Positions 1 to 9,424 are shown, counted from the stretch's first letter. The stretch: 16,776 nt of DNA from an uncultured Ruminococcus sp. (GCA_947177345.1 CAMWUB010000006.1:1-16776); one strand, 5' to 3'. Notes: a model not told the origin generated them from the sequence alone. A program made the numbers and translations.

Positions 1-79
1 CAAGAGCAGATTGTATAAAATTGTTCTGTATGTTATATCAAATTGTTGAATTGTATAGTATGTGTAAAGGAAAATAAAA

Positions 80-3052
80 ATGAATAGTATTCTCACAGAA
101 AAAGAATATCAAGCAGAACTATTGGCGATACTCCGTGACCAGAATGGCTACATAATAAGAAAAGCAACGGACTTTGACCGCCGTTTTGCGATTGACCGTG
201 AAATGCTGTTTGATTTTCTAAACGATACCCAGCCCGAAACAATGGAAAGGCTCAGGAAGATATACAAGGAAAGACTTGAAGATACACTTGTATCGTTCAT
301 CAATGCAGAATGTACGAAGAAAAGGGGCAGTCTGCTTGAAGTCCTTCGTCATGGTGTTGAGCTTTCGGGACATAAGCTTGAACTGATGTACACAAAGCCT
401 GCTACTACTTTTAATAAAGACCTTATTGCAAAGTATGAAAAGAATCGTTTTACAGTCATGGAAGAAGTATGGGCGAATGATAAAGAACGAATTGATGTTG
501 TAATTTTCCTTAATGGATTTGCAATTATCACATTGGAGCTGAAATGCAATTTTGCTGGACAGTCTTCCGACGATGCAATTTATCAGTATCGCATGGAACG
601 TGACCCGAAGTCAAGACTGTTTCTGTTCAAGGCTGGTGTGCTGGTCAACTTTGCTATGGACTTGCACGAAGTATATATGACAACAAAGCTTGACGGAGAA
701 AAGACATTTTTCCTGCCATTCAATCAGGGAAACGGCGAGGGTGTCAATGCAGGAGCAGGAAATCCGCCTTGTGAGGAGGATTATCCCGTTCATTATATGT
801 GGGACGATATTCTCACAAAGGACACTATCCTTGACTTGATTTCTAAATTTATCTTCATTCAGACCACTGAAAAGAAAAACGAAAAAACGGGCAAGATTGA
901 GACTAAGGAGAATGTCATATTTCCACGTTATCATCAGCTTGATGCCGTCCGTAAATTGCTTGCAGATGTCAGCGAAAATTTGACCTCTCTCAATTATTTG
1001 ATTCAGCATAGTGCAGGTTCAGGCAAGACTAACACTATCGCTTGGCTTGCATACCGTCTTGCGACGCTCCACGATGCCGAGAACAAAATTATTTTCGATA
1101 ATGTTATAATTATGACTGACAGAGTAGTTGTTGATAGACAGCTTCAAAAGGCTATTATGGGTATGGAGCATAAGTCAGGACTTATTCGTGTTATGGACGA
1201 GAAGTGCAATTCTGCTGACCTTGCGATTGCTTTGAACGGCAATACAAAGATTATTGCTACTACGATTCAGAAATTTCCTTATATTGTTGACAGCGTTCAG
1301 GGACTAAAAAACAAAAAGTTTGCCGTAATCATTGATGAAGCTCACTCTTCTACAGCAGGTAAAGATATGGCTGCTGTTACGCAATCTCTCGGAATGGGCG
1401 ATGAACTATATCAGGATATGGAGGACGAAATTGCCGCTGAACTTGCAAGAAATGGTAAGCAAAGCAATGTATCTATGTTTGCTTTTACAGCAACTCCTAA
1501 ACCGACAACGTTACAGTTATTTGGCACAATAAATACAAAAGGACAGCGTAAAGCATTTCATGTATATTCCATGAAACAGGCAATTGAGGAGGGATTTATC
1601 CTTGATGTTTTACAGAATTACATTACATACAAGACATTCTATCAGATAAACAAGGAAATTGAAGAAGATCCAAAAATGCAGACAGCAAGTGCAAAGCGGC
1701 AGATAGCACGCTTTATTGAGCTGCACGAAACGAACATTGCCCAGCGTATTGAAGTAATTGTTGAGCATTTCCGTACTACGGTCATGCCGGAGCTTGGAGG
1801 TCAAGCTAAGGCAATGGTGATAACCTCTTCAAGACAGGCAGCCGTTAAGTATTGTCAAGCATTTGAGGATTATTGCAGTAAAAAGGGATATAGCGGTATT
1901 CGTGCGCTTGTGGCTTTTTCGGGTAAAGTCAAACTCCCTGATGATGACACAGAATATACAGAGCCAGGTATCAATGGCATTTCCGAAGATAGGCTCACGA
2001 AAAAGTTCGACAAAGACGATTATCAGGTGCTTTTGGTTGCGAATAAGTATCAGACAGGTTTCGACCAACCGAAACTCTGTGCAATGTACATTTTGAAGAA
2101 GCTCAAAGGAGTAAACGCTGTACAAACACTTTCTCGTCTGAACAGAATTTGCCCTCCATTTGAGAAAAAGACCTTCATTCTTGACTTTGTAAATACTTAT
2201 GAGGATATAGTTGGTGCATTTGCTCCATATTACACTACAACTCTGTTGTCTAATTCCGTAACCCCGACAGCGATATATGATATTGAAGCACAGATAGATG
2301 CCTATGCGATTATTGATCCTGATGATGTGGGTAAGGTCAATGAGATACTTTACAAAGAAAAAGTACAATCAGCAGATAAGAAAAAGATTAACTTCTGCCT
2401 TGATAAGTCACAAAAGTTGATTGAGCATTACAGTATTGAAAAACAGCATGAGATTGTTGTTGACCTCCGTCATTTTGTACGCTTCTATGAATTTATGATA
2501 CAGGTATCTTGCTTTGAAGATACAGAGCTTCACAAGAAATACAATTATATCATTCTCCTGCTTTCTTACATCAATATCAAACACCCAGGCGGTGGTTTTA
2601 ACCTTGACGGAAAGATAAGAGCTACTCAGTTTGTACAGAAAAAGCAGGACGAGCATACAAAGTCCGATATTGTTGCAAAGCATGTGGTAAAACTACCCTT
2701 GGCAGATAATTTCGGCTTGACTCCTGCAAAGGAAGAAAGGCTTTCTGAAATTATTGCAGCAATAAACGCTCGGACAGGAAAAAACTATGACAACGATGTT
2801 GCGGTCAAAGCTATGCTTCAGATTAGAGATATTCTGATGAAGTCTGATAATCTGAAGGCAAGTGCTAAGAATAATACTGTCAAGGACTTTGAATTTTCTT
2901 ATTTCGATGATATTGACGATGCTTTGATTGAAGGACTGGAGCAAAATCAGGACTTCTTCTCATTATTGCTTAATGATGAGGAAATCAAGCGTGAAGTACT
3001 CGGTATCTTTACAGAGGAAATCTATAATTCCTTGAAGAAGGCAGAAGAATAA
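80..3052 (+). CDS. hsdR: Type I restriction enzyme, R (restriction/translocase) subunit
   Basis: This is the 990-residue motor and nuclease subunit of a type I restriction-modification complex, which translocates unmodified DNA and cuts it at a distance. A PD-(D/E)xK nuclease signature is visible as D139 followed by E153-L-K155 in a hydrophobic strand. The helicase has Walker A HSAGSGKT (310-317), DEAH (419-422), motif III TATP (470-473) and a second RecA-like lobe with YQTGFDQP and TLSRLNR at about 655-690. An acidic insert (about 440-462) precedes motif III, and the length is normal for the family. The start is supported by AAAGG ten bases upstream. No hsdM or hsdS is in the window; they would be expected before base 1, and the 79 upstream bases hold no convincing promoter, consistent with an operon continuing from the left. 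The next gene follows after 23 bases. Confidence 0.95.
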   Translation: MNSILTEKEYQAELLAILRDQNGYIIRKATDFDRRFAIDREMLFDFLNDTQPETMERLRKIYKERLEDTLVSFINAECTKKRGSLLEVLRHGVELSGHKLELMYTKPATTFNKDLIAKYEKNRFTVMEEVWANDKERIDVVIFLNGFAIITLELKCNFAGQSSDDAIYQYRMERDPKSRLFLFKAGVLVNFAMDLHEVYMTTKLDGEKTFFLPFNQGNGEGVNAGAGNPPCEEDYPVHYMWDDILTKDTILDLISKFIFIQTTEKKNEKTGKIETKENVIFPRYHQLDAVRKLLADVSENLTSLNYLIQHSAGSGKTNTIAWLAYRLATLHDAENKIIFDNVIIMTDRVVVDRQLQKAIMGMEHKSGLIRVMDEKCNSADLAIALNGNTKIIATTIQKFPYIVDSVQGLKNKKFAVIIDEAHSSTAGKDMAAVTQSLGMGDELYQDMEDEIAAELARNGKQSNVSMFAFTATPKPTTLQLFGTINTKGQRKAFHVYSMKQAIEEGFILDVLQNYITYKTFYQINKEIEEDPKMQTASAKRQIARFIELHETNIAQRIEVIVEHFRTTVMPELGGQAKAMVITSSRQAAVKYCQAFEDYCSKKGYSGIRALVAFSGKVKLPDDDTEYTEPGINGISEDRLTKKFDKDDYQVLLVANKYQTGFDQPKLCAMYILKKLKGVNAVQTLSRLNRICPPFEKKTFILDFVNTYEDIVGAFAPYYTTTLLSNSVTPTAIYDIEAQIDAYAIIDPDDVGKVNEILYKEKVQSADKKKINFCLDKSQKLIEHYSIEKQHEIVVDLRHFVRFYEFMIQVSCFEDTELHKKYNYIILLLSYINIKHPGGGFNLDGKIRATQFVQKKQDEHTKSDIVAKHVVKLPLADNFGLTPAKEERLSEIIAAINARTGKNYDNDVAVKAMLQIRDILMKSDNLKASAKNNTVKDFEFSYFDDIDDALIEGLEQNQDFFSLLLNDEEIKREVLGIFTEEIYNSLKKAEE

Positions 3053-3075
3053 TAATTAAGTGGAGATGATTAGAT

Positions 3076-4890
3076 ATGGCAATCAATATAGCTCCAAAAT
3101 CTCTTGATACAGAGCTTGGTGAGCTTATGCATGAAGTGTCCTGCGGAAAAGAGCAGTTACCTGAATTTCAGCGTGGTTGGACTTGGGACGATGATAGAAT
3201 TCGTGGAATAATTGCAAGTCTTTCACAAGGTTATCCTATGGGTGCGATTATGCGTTTAGAATATGGCAATGAAAATGTCCGTTTCAAATACCGTACTATC
3301 GAAGGTGTTATTGTAACAGGAGTTACACCTGAGTTTCTTATCCTTGACGGACAGCAGAGACTGACTTCTATGTTTAGAGCAACTTATTGTAAAGAACCCG
3401 TTGAGACTAAGACCGAAAAAGGTAAAGAAATCAAACGATACTACTATTTGGATATTAAGAAGTGTTTGGATGAAAATGAAGAGCGTTTCGATGCTGTCAT
3501 TGCAGTTCCGAGTGATAGAAAAATCAAAACAAATTTCGACAGAGATATAGTTCTTGACCTGTCAACCCGTGAATTTGAGTATGAACACGAAATGTTCCCC
3601 ATAAACATCATATTCGATAGTAATGCCCGTGAGGATTGGGCAGACGGATATAAGGAGTATCACGAATATGATAGGACATTTATGGAGAAATACAAGAAAT
3701 TCAGAACTCAGGTCATAGATACGATAATTGGATATAAGTTACCTGTTATTACATTAGGCAAAGAAACACCCAGAGAAGCAGTTTGCAAGGTGTTCGAGAA
3801 TGTAAATACCGGCGGTGTTCCGCTTACTGTTTTTGAACTTGTAACAGCTACATTTGCTACATATGATTTTGATCTTCGCAAGGATTGGAAAGAGTGCAGA
3901 GATAAAATCCGTGGTAAAGGAGAAACACTCAATACAGATGTTATGGATGGTATTGACGAAACCTCGTTTCTGACAGCTATCACTCTTTATACAACATACC
4001 TCTCGGATAAGATGACAACTTGTAAGAAAAAAGACGTTTTGTCTCTTAGCTTTGAGGATTATAAAAAAAATAGAAATGTTCTTCTTGACGGTTATAGAAT
4101 GGCGAGAAAGTTCCTGTTTAGTCAGTATGTATTTAGAAAGCGTGATTTGCCCTATACTACTCAGCTTATCCCTCTTTCTGCTATATGTGCGGTTATTGGA
4201 GCAAGTAAATTCAATCGTCCCCGAACACAAAAAATACTGTCAAAATGGTTTTGGTGCGGAATTATGGGTGAAATGTACGGTGGTGCAAACGAGACAAGGT
4301 ATGCAACGGATATTGAAGATGTTGTCGCTGATATTCAGGGCAAGGATAGCCAGAACCGTACAATCAATTCAGCATATTTCTCTGCTACTCGTTTGCTTTC
4401 TCTCCAAACAAGAAATAGTGCTGCATATAAAGGCATTATGGCTCTTGTTTACAGAGAACAATGTCGTGATTTTATGCAGGGTATAACTATGGATATAGTT
4501 AGGAGTATGGACGAATCCCCTGATATTCATCACATTTTCCCTGAAGCATACTGTAAAAAAATGGGTTATGACAAGACAAAATGGAATTCAATAGTAAATA
4601 AAACTCCTTTGCTTCCAGCTTCAAACAGGCAAATCGGTGGTGAAGCACCGAGTAAATATGGCAAGAACATAATGAATAAAGCTACAATTGATGATATGGA
4701 ACTTAAACGCCGTGTAGAATCACACCTTATTAACTATGAGTACTTTATTGTTAATGATTTTGACAACTACTTCATTGAAAGAGCAAAAGCAATCTTAAAA
4801 GTGATTGAAGAAGCAATGGGTAAAACTATTGCAGATAAGGGATCAGAGCAGACAATAAAAGAATATGGTTGTAGCTTAGAAGATAACTAA
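3076..4890 (+). CDS. GmrSD-like DUF262 + HNH (DUF1524-type) nuclease
   Basis: This 604-residue protein has the architecture of single-chain GmrSD-type (type IV) restriction enzymes. The N-terminal DUF262 part shows LPEFQRGWTW (28-37) and LDGQQRLTS (90-98); the DGQQR motif belongs to the nucleotide-binding ParB/sulfiredoxin-like fold. Near the C-terminus, DIHHIFP (483-489), the SIVN segment (N508) and a later N517 followed by PSKY match the His-Asn metal-finger nuclease of DUF1524. Family members sense and cut modified phage DNA in an NTP-dependent way, but the substrate here is unknown. GTGGAG lies upstream of the ATG. It sits 23 bases after hsdR and 43 before the next gene, so it is probably co-transcribed and adds a second nuclease to the type I locus. 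Both active-site halves look intact. Confidence 0.88.
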   Translation: MAINIAPKSLDTELGELMHEVSCGKEQLPEFQRGWTWDDDRIRGIIASLSQGYPMGAIMRLEYGNENVRFKYRTIEGVIVTGVTPEFLILDGQQRLTSMFRATYCKEPVETKTEKGKEIKRYYYLDIKKCLDENEERFDAVIAVPSDRKIKTNFDRDIVLDLSTREFEYEHEMFPINIIFDSNAREDWADGYKEYHEYDRTFMEKYKKFRTQVIDTIIGYKLPVITLGKETPREAVCKVFENVNTGGVPLTVFELVTATFATYDFDLRKDWKECRDKIRGKGETLNTDVMDGIDETSFLTAITLYTTYLSDKMTTCKKKDVLSLSFEDYKKNRNVLLDGYRMARKFLFSQYVFRKRDLPYTTQLIPLSAICAVIGASKFNRPRTQKILSKWFWCGIMGEMYGGANETRYATDIEDVVADIQGKDSQNRTINSAYFSATRLLSLQTRNSAAYKGIMALVYREQCRDFMQGITMDIVRSMDESPDIHHIFPEAYCKKMGYDKTKWNSIVNKTPLLPASNRQIGGEAPSKYGKNIMNKATIDDMELKRRVESHLINYEYFIVNDFDNYFIERAKAILKVIEEAMGKTIADKGSEQTIKEYGCSLEDN

Positions 4891-4933
4891 TAATACTGAC
4901 CTCTATACTATGATAAATAAGGAGTAAACAAAT

Positions 4934-6409
4934 ATGAGTAATAATAAATCTCTGTTAGAAGCGATAACCGATAATATCAAAGATGGTGTGTTACCCGACA
5001 CATTTTCTCTCCCAAAAGAAGATGATAATTCCGATCCAAACAAGATTAAATTTGCAGACGGAGCTATGGACGGAATTGGCATTTACCATATGGTACAGCC
5101 GGAAATAACCGATGAGCTGATGCAGACTTTAGCTGATGCTTTTAAGTATGTCGGTGATACTCCGAAAGCTATGAAGCGAATGAGTGATTTCTTTGCGAAG
5201 ATACCTCCGATTAGTGGAATTGATACAATTCAGAGGTTTATCATTGACAACTCTCAATTGCTTGATGCTCAAAAGGTCTATATGTTTGCCGTGGATTGTG
5301 TGTATAGTACCGATGTAAATATGGTCAAGCTCGGATTGATGATTATTGAAATATTCAATGAGCCTGATGAACAGGTCAAGAAAATCATTAGAACACTTGG
5401 TCTGAGTGACGAATTTACGATATTCTCCGTGTTCAATATGCTCGGTTGGGAGAATGGTAATCAGGAGATTTTTGAGCTTGCACAAAAGGTTCACGGTTGG
5501 GGCAGGATTCACGCTGTCGCTCGGATAGAGCCGGAAACTCAGGAAATCAAAGATTGGTTACTCCGTGAAGGTATCGCAAACGATGTTGTTCCTGATTATT
5601 CGGCACTCGATGTTTATGAAAAAGTCGGCATTGACAAACTGCTGAAGGAGGAAATTTACGATTCTCAACTCAATCAGATTGCGAATGTTCTGCTCTCAAT
5701 GTTCGATGAAGGTCCAGTAAGTGGTATTAGTGCTTTGTCCGAAGAAGAAGCAACTGATATGCTCGGTTACTTCATATCTCAGGCAGAAATACATTCAGCT
5801 ACATTGGATATATGCAATTTGATGCTCACCATTTCAGAGGACGAAAGATTTTCTGCCTTTACTGATAAATGCTCAGAATATCTAAACAGTACAAAATGCA
5901 AGACGTTGATTGGAAATGAACTTGATAAAGGCAGAGGGATTCGCCTTGCAAAAGCGGTTGGTATCCCTTATAAAGAAAATATTTTTAGCCATTTGAAAAC
6001 AGATTTTAATTCAGGTTACAGTAATTGTGGAGCATTGCTTGATGACGATGCATATAGGAAAAAGGTTGTTGATGTGTTCAGAACTTCGCTCCCTTTGAAA
6101 ACAATGATTGGTGAGCCTACAACGGCAGGCGGTTACTTTGATAAATATGCAGATTACAACAAACTTGCATATCTTATTCAGTTATTGAAGGAATACCCAT
6201 TGTGTGGTACTGATCTTGTAGCTATAGCTCTAAGAACGCCTATTATTCAATGCCGTATTCAGGCACTTAATGCTATCGCTGAATGGTGCAAGGTCAAGAA
6301 GTGTAGCATAAAGGAGCTTTCTGATGAGCTTTATCAGGCTGTTGAATATTTGAAACAGGCTGAAGTTGATGATAAGGTTAAAGAGCTGTTCACAAAATAT
6401 AACTTATGA
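4934..6409 (+). CDS. Hypothetical 491-residue helical protein linked to the restriction operon
   Basis: I do not recognise a family. The protein is soluble, acidic and almost entirely helix-forming, with no signal peptide or membrane segment. The middle and C-terminal parts alternate hydrophobic and charged residues in segments of about 30-40 residues, which suggests an alpha-solenoid (HEAT-like) fold; this is inference from composition. A possibly diagnostic segment near residues 35-50 reads IKFADGAMDGIGIYHM. No nuclease, NTPase or methylase motif is evident. The start is set by AGGAG 12-16 bases upstream of the ATG. It is co-oriented with hsdR and the DUF262 gene, 43 bases behind the latter, so it is a candidate accessory, adaptor or sensor protein of that defence locus. 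It might equally be an unrelated passenger. Confidence 0.8.
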   Translation: MSNNKSLLEAITDNIKDGVLPDTFSLPKEDDNSDPNKIKFADGAMDGIGIYHMVQPEITDELMQTLADAFKYVGDTPKAMKRMSDFFAKIPPISGIDTIQRFIIDNSQLLDAQKVYMFAVDCVYSTDVNMVKLGLMIIEIFNEPDEQVKKIIRTLGLSDEFTIFSVFNMLGWENGNQEIFELAQKVHGWGRIHAVARIEPETQEIKDWLLREGIANDVVPDYSALDVYEKVGIDKLLKEEIYDSQLNQIANVLLSMFDEGPVSGISALSEEEATDMLGYFISQAEIHSATLDICNLMLTISEDERFSAFTDKCSEYLNSTKCKTLIGNELDKGRGIRLAKAVGIPYKENIFSHLKTDFNSGYSNCGALLDDDAYRKKVVDVFRTSLPLKTMIGEPTTAGGYFDKYADYNKLAYLIQLLKEYPLCGTDLVAIALRTPIIQCRIQALNAIAEWCKVKKCSIKELSDELYQAVEYLKQAEVDDKVKELFTKYNL

Positions 6410-6422
6410 TAAGTGGGGAGCT

Positions 6423-6551
6423 ATGGGCGAGTTTGAAAACAAGGTAGCCGTCATAACAGGTGGTGCAAGTGGTATCGAGAGGAATTTCAGTATGGTGACA
6501 TCTCCGTTTTATCTGTCAAAGCTATTTATGCCGTATTTTAAAGCTCGATGA
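6423..6551 (+). pseudogene. Short-chain dehydrogenase/reductase remnant with internal deletion
   Basis: This 42-codon open frame begins with a proper ribosome site (GTGGGGAG) 13 bases after the previous stop. Residues 7-18 (KVAVITGGASGI) are the first strand and glycine-rich NAD(P)-binding loop of a short-chain dehydrogenase. Directly afterwards the text resembles a later part of the same fold, MVTSPFYLSKLFMPYFKAR, which fits the helix before the catalytic serine strand. About 85-95 residues between these parts, and everything after them including the Ser-Tyr-Lys site, are missing. The protein cannot be an enzyme. The deletion happens to be in frame. It was probably a cargo gene at the right edge of the defence locus, damaged along with the neighbouring insertion sequence. 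Confidence 0.72.
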
Positions 6552-6627
6552 AAAAAGATAGAAAAATCGCCGAAATCTGTTATAATCAGAATAACCACAA
6601 ACTCAAAGCAACAGAAAGGCGTTTTTT

Positions 6628-7341
6628 ATGGAACAAATAGCAATTTTTTGTGATACAGATTATTTTTTCAAGGCATACGAGGTATATTGTACTCACTTAT
6701 TGCTGATGGATAAAAATGAAGTGATTCTGAGAACAAAAACGTCATTGAGTGAAATTATGACAATACTGATTATGTGTCATTTGTCAGGTTATAATACGTT
6801 TAAATGGTACTATATAAAAAATGTAATAGTATATTGGAGACAGGATTATCCTGACCTTGTAAGTTACAACCGGTTTGTAGAATTATGAAATTCGTACTCG
6901 TTCTATTACTATTATACACTATACAGATACATTCCGGCAAATGTTCCGTAATATCTTTTGTTGATTTCACGCCAGTCAAAGTATATGACAATCACAGAAT
7001 ATATAATCATCGTGTTTTCAACGAATATGCAAAAACAGGAAAAAATTCCATGGGGTTGGTTCTATGGTTTAAAGCTACATCTGATTATCGACGATGAAGG
7101 TGAGCTTCTGTTTTTCTGTCTTACTTCGGGCAATGTGGATGACAGAAACGAAACTGTGATGGATTCACTGACTAAAGAAATATTCGGGAAACTGTTTGCT
7201 GACAGAGGCTATATTTCTCAGAAGCTGTTTGAAAAACTTATGGAAAAAGATATTACGCTTGTCACTAGTGTAAAGAAAAACGTGAAAAACAAGCTGATAT
7301 ATTTACAAGATAAACTTATGCTTCACAAACGTGCTGTAATA
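6628..7341 (+). pseudogene. IS982-family transposase, frameshifted and 3'-truncated
   Basis: Three pieces in two reading frames rebuild most of an IS982-type DDE transposase. The first (6628-6888) has the typical TSLSEIMTILIMCHLSGYNTF and YPDLVSYNRFVEL and ends at a TGA. The sequence continues in the next frame from the ATG at 6885 through GKCSVISFVDFTPVKV and HRIYNHRVF. It returns to the first frame near 7052-7055 (a run of four G) with GWFYGLKLHL, SGNVDDRN, LFADRGYISQKLFEKL and NKLIYLQDKL. The pattern fits loss of one base near 6886 and gain of one G near 7052. The two catalytic Asp regions (FVDF, NVDDR) remain, but similarity stops after KRAVI at 7341, where family members continue with the catalytic Glu. 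No terminal inverted repeat was found. The element is dead. Confidence 0.85.
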
Positions 7342-7446
7342 GTTTTGATTGAACAAAATACGACCTCCCAAACCAAATTTCTATCTGTATTAGTATTGAC
7401 CTATGTGAAAATGGATATACTAACAAAAACAATTGGAGGCAGAAAA

Positions 7447-9390
7447 ATGAACAATCAGCTAAAAAATACAACAAGTCCATATCTGTTACAGCATGCAGAA
7501 AATCCTGTGAACTGGTATCCGTGGTGTGAGGAAGCCTTTGAAAAGGCAAAGTCTGAGGATAAACCGATTTTTCTGAGCATCGGCTATAGTACTTGTCATT
7601 GGTGTCACGTTATGGCACATGAGAGCTTTGAAAATGAAAAAACAGCGGAAATTCTGAATCGGAATTATATTTCTATTAAAGTTGACCGTGAGGAACGTCC
7701 TGATATTGATAGTGTGTATATGACAGTATGTCAGACATTTACAGGTAACGGCGGTTGGCCTATGAGTATCTTTATGACATGGGACAAAAAGCCGTTTTTT
7801 GCAGGTACGTATTTCCCACCGAAGTCGCATTATGGAATGCCCGGATTCCCTGATTTGCTGAACACCATTGCAAGTCAGTGGAATAATAACCGCAGAGAGC
7901 TTTTACAGTCCGCTGAACAAATCATTTCGCATCTAAAAAATGAGAGATTGAACAACAGCAATGAAAGCGATGAAAATTTGATTGAACAGGCGATAAAGAT
8001 ATTTTCAGACAGTTTTGATGAGATAAATGGTGGATTCGGTTCTGCTCCGAAGTTTCCTACACCTCATAATTTGTTGTTTTTGATGTTGTATGCAAAACAG
8101 AATCAGGATTCTGATGTGTTAAAAATGACGGAGAAAACGCTCCTGCAAATGCGGAAAGGCGGAATTTTTGACCATATCGGTTATGGATTTTCACGATATT
8201 CAACGGACAAACATTTTCTTGTACCGCATTTTGAAAAAATGCTCTATGACAATGCATTGCTAATTATTGTTTATTCAGCTGCTTATAATCTGACACATAG
8301 CAAACTTTATCTTGATACAGCAGAAAAAATTGCAGAATATATTCTGCGTGAAATGACGTCTCCGGACGGTGGATTTTACAGTGCGCAGGATGCTGACAGC
8401 GAAGGTGTGGAGGGAAAATATTACACCTTTACGCTTAATGAAATCATACAAGTTCTGGGCAAGGAAAAGGGCAGACGATTTGTGGAAACTTTTGATATTA
8501 CAGAAAACGGCAACTTTGAGGGAGCGAATATTCCTAACTTGCTGAAAAGCAATGACCTGACATCAAATTTCAGTGAAGAAATTTCAAAACTGTATGTTTA
8601 CCGCCGAAATCGCACAAAACTGCATCTTGACGATAAAATACTTCTTTCGTGGAATTCCATGATGATTGCAGCATTGTCTATGCTCTATAGAATTTCACAC
8701 AATGAAAAATATCTGAATGCCGCTGTCAATACACAAAGGTTTATTGAAAAGAATTTATGTGACCATACACAGCTTTATACAAGCTGGCGTGACGGAAAAC
8801 GTTCAGAAAAAAGTTTTCTGAACGATTATGCTTACTATATTGCCGCATTGATTGAACTCTATAATACTATTTTGGACAGAAGTTATCTTGAAAAAGCAGA
8901 ACAACTCTGCACTGAAGCAGTAAAACGTTTTTATGACTATAAAAATTGTGGATTTTATCTTTCAGAATCAGCCAATACAGAACTTTTCATGAATCCAAAA
9001 GAAACCTATGATGGTGCGATACCGTGTGGAAATTCTGTAATGGCATATAACTTTGTAAGATTGTATCAGCTTACAGAAAACGAAAAATACCGTGAATTTA
9101 CAGAAAAACAGCTGAAATTTTTATCATCTCAGTCAAATGATTATCCGGCAGGGCATTGTATGTTTCTGTTGGCCAAAATGCTGCATGAAAATCCACCGGA
9201 GCATATTATTGTTGTTTTGAAGAATCAATCAAATTTGGAAAAAGTAAAGGATAATATTCCATTTTTAACAAATATATCAGTGACACAGGACAGCAAAGAA
9301 TATCCGCTTTTGAATGAGCAGATGACCTATTATGTTTGCAAAAATCATTTTTGTTTGCCGCCGAAAAATGACTTTCCTATGGTATTTTGA
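7447..9390 (+). CDS. yyaL: YyaL/SPATA20-type protein: DUF255 thioredoxin fold plus alpha-toroid
   Basis: This 647-residue protein belongs to the conserved YyaL / spermatogenesis-associated protein 20 family. Residues 7-125 form the DUF255 thioredoxin-like domain, with the opening SPYLLQHAENPVNWYPW, a CHWC redox motif (C50-H-W-C53), VDREERPDID (79-88) and GGWP followed by FFAGTYFP. The rest is an (alpha/alpha)6 toroid with family signatures FSRYSTD ... VPHFEKMLYDNALL (about 248-275), SAQDADSEGVEGKYY (about 312-326) and LSWNSMMI (about 399-406). The biochemical role of the family is not settled. The open frame runs 163 codons further upstream, but that part is the IS982 remnant. The ATG at 7447 with GGAGGC at 7435-7440 is the family start. 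Length is slightly under the usual 670-700. A weak promoter (TTGACC 7396-7401, TATACT 7416-7421, short 14-base spacer) may lie just upstream. Confidence 0.93.
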   Translation: MNNQLKNTTSPYLLQHAENPVNWYPWCEEAFEKAKSEDKPIFLSIGYSTCHWCHVMAHESFENEKTAEILNRNYISIKVDREERPDIDSVYMTVCQTFTGNGGWPMSIFMTWDKKPFFAGTYFPPKSHYGMPGFPDLLNTIASQWNNNRRELLQSAEQIISHLKNERLNNSNESDENLIEQAIKIFSDSFDEINGGFGSAPKFPTPHNLLFLMLYAKQNQDSDVLKMTEKTLLQMRKGGIFDHIGYGFSRYSTDKHFLVPHFEKMLYDNALLIIVYSAAYNLTHSKLYLDTAEKIAEYILREMTSPDGGFYSAQDADSEGVEGKYYTFTLNEIIQVLGKEKGRRFVETFDITENGNFEGANIPNLLKSNDLTSNFSEEISKLYVYRRNRTKLHLDDKILLSWNSMMIAALSMLYRISHNEKYLNAAVNTQRFIEKNLCDHTQLYTSWRDGKRSEKSFLNDYAYYIAALIELYNTILDRSYLEKAEQLCTEAVKRFYDYKNCGFYLSESANTELFMNPKETYDGAIPCGNSVMAYNFVRLYQLTENEKYREFTEKQLKFLSSQSNDYPAGHCMFLLAKMLHENPPEHIIVVLKNQSNLEKVKDNIPFLTNISVTQDSKEYPLLNEQMTYYVCKNHFCLPPKNDFPMVF

Positions 9391-9424
9391 TTCTTTCAAT
9401 AATAAAATAACAGCCACAGTTTTC

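Noticed and set aside
1..79. Promoter for hsdR from repeated ATTGT/TATA words
   Set aside because: Possible boxes (TTGTAT 11-16, TATATC 34-39) are poor, and the gene is probably read from upstream hsdM/hsdS.
1829..2368. 179-codon open frame on the - strand within hsdR
   Set aside because: It lies fully opposite conserved helicase sequence, has no plausible ribosome site and has low-complexity Ile/Tyr/Cys-rich composition; it is an antisense shadow.
3754..4230. 158-codon - strand open frame within the DUF262 gene
   Set aside because: It is antisense to a gene with intact family motifs at both ends, and no start signals or recognisable protein features are present.
6885..7097. 70-residue protein starting MKFVLVLLLLYTIQ, resembling a signal peptide
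   Set aside because: The hydrophobic start is chance. The rest (FVDFTPVKV, HRIYNHRVF) is the middle of the IS982 transposase in a shifted frame.
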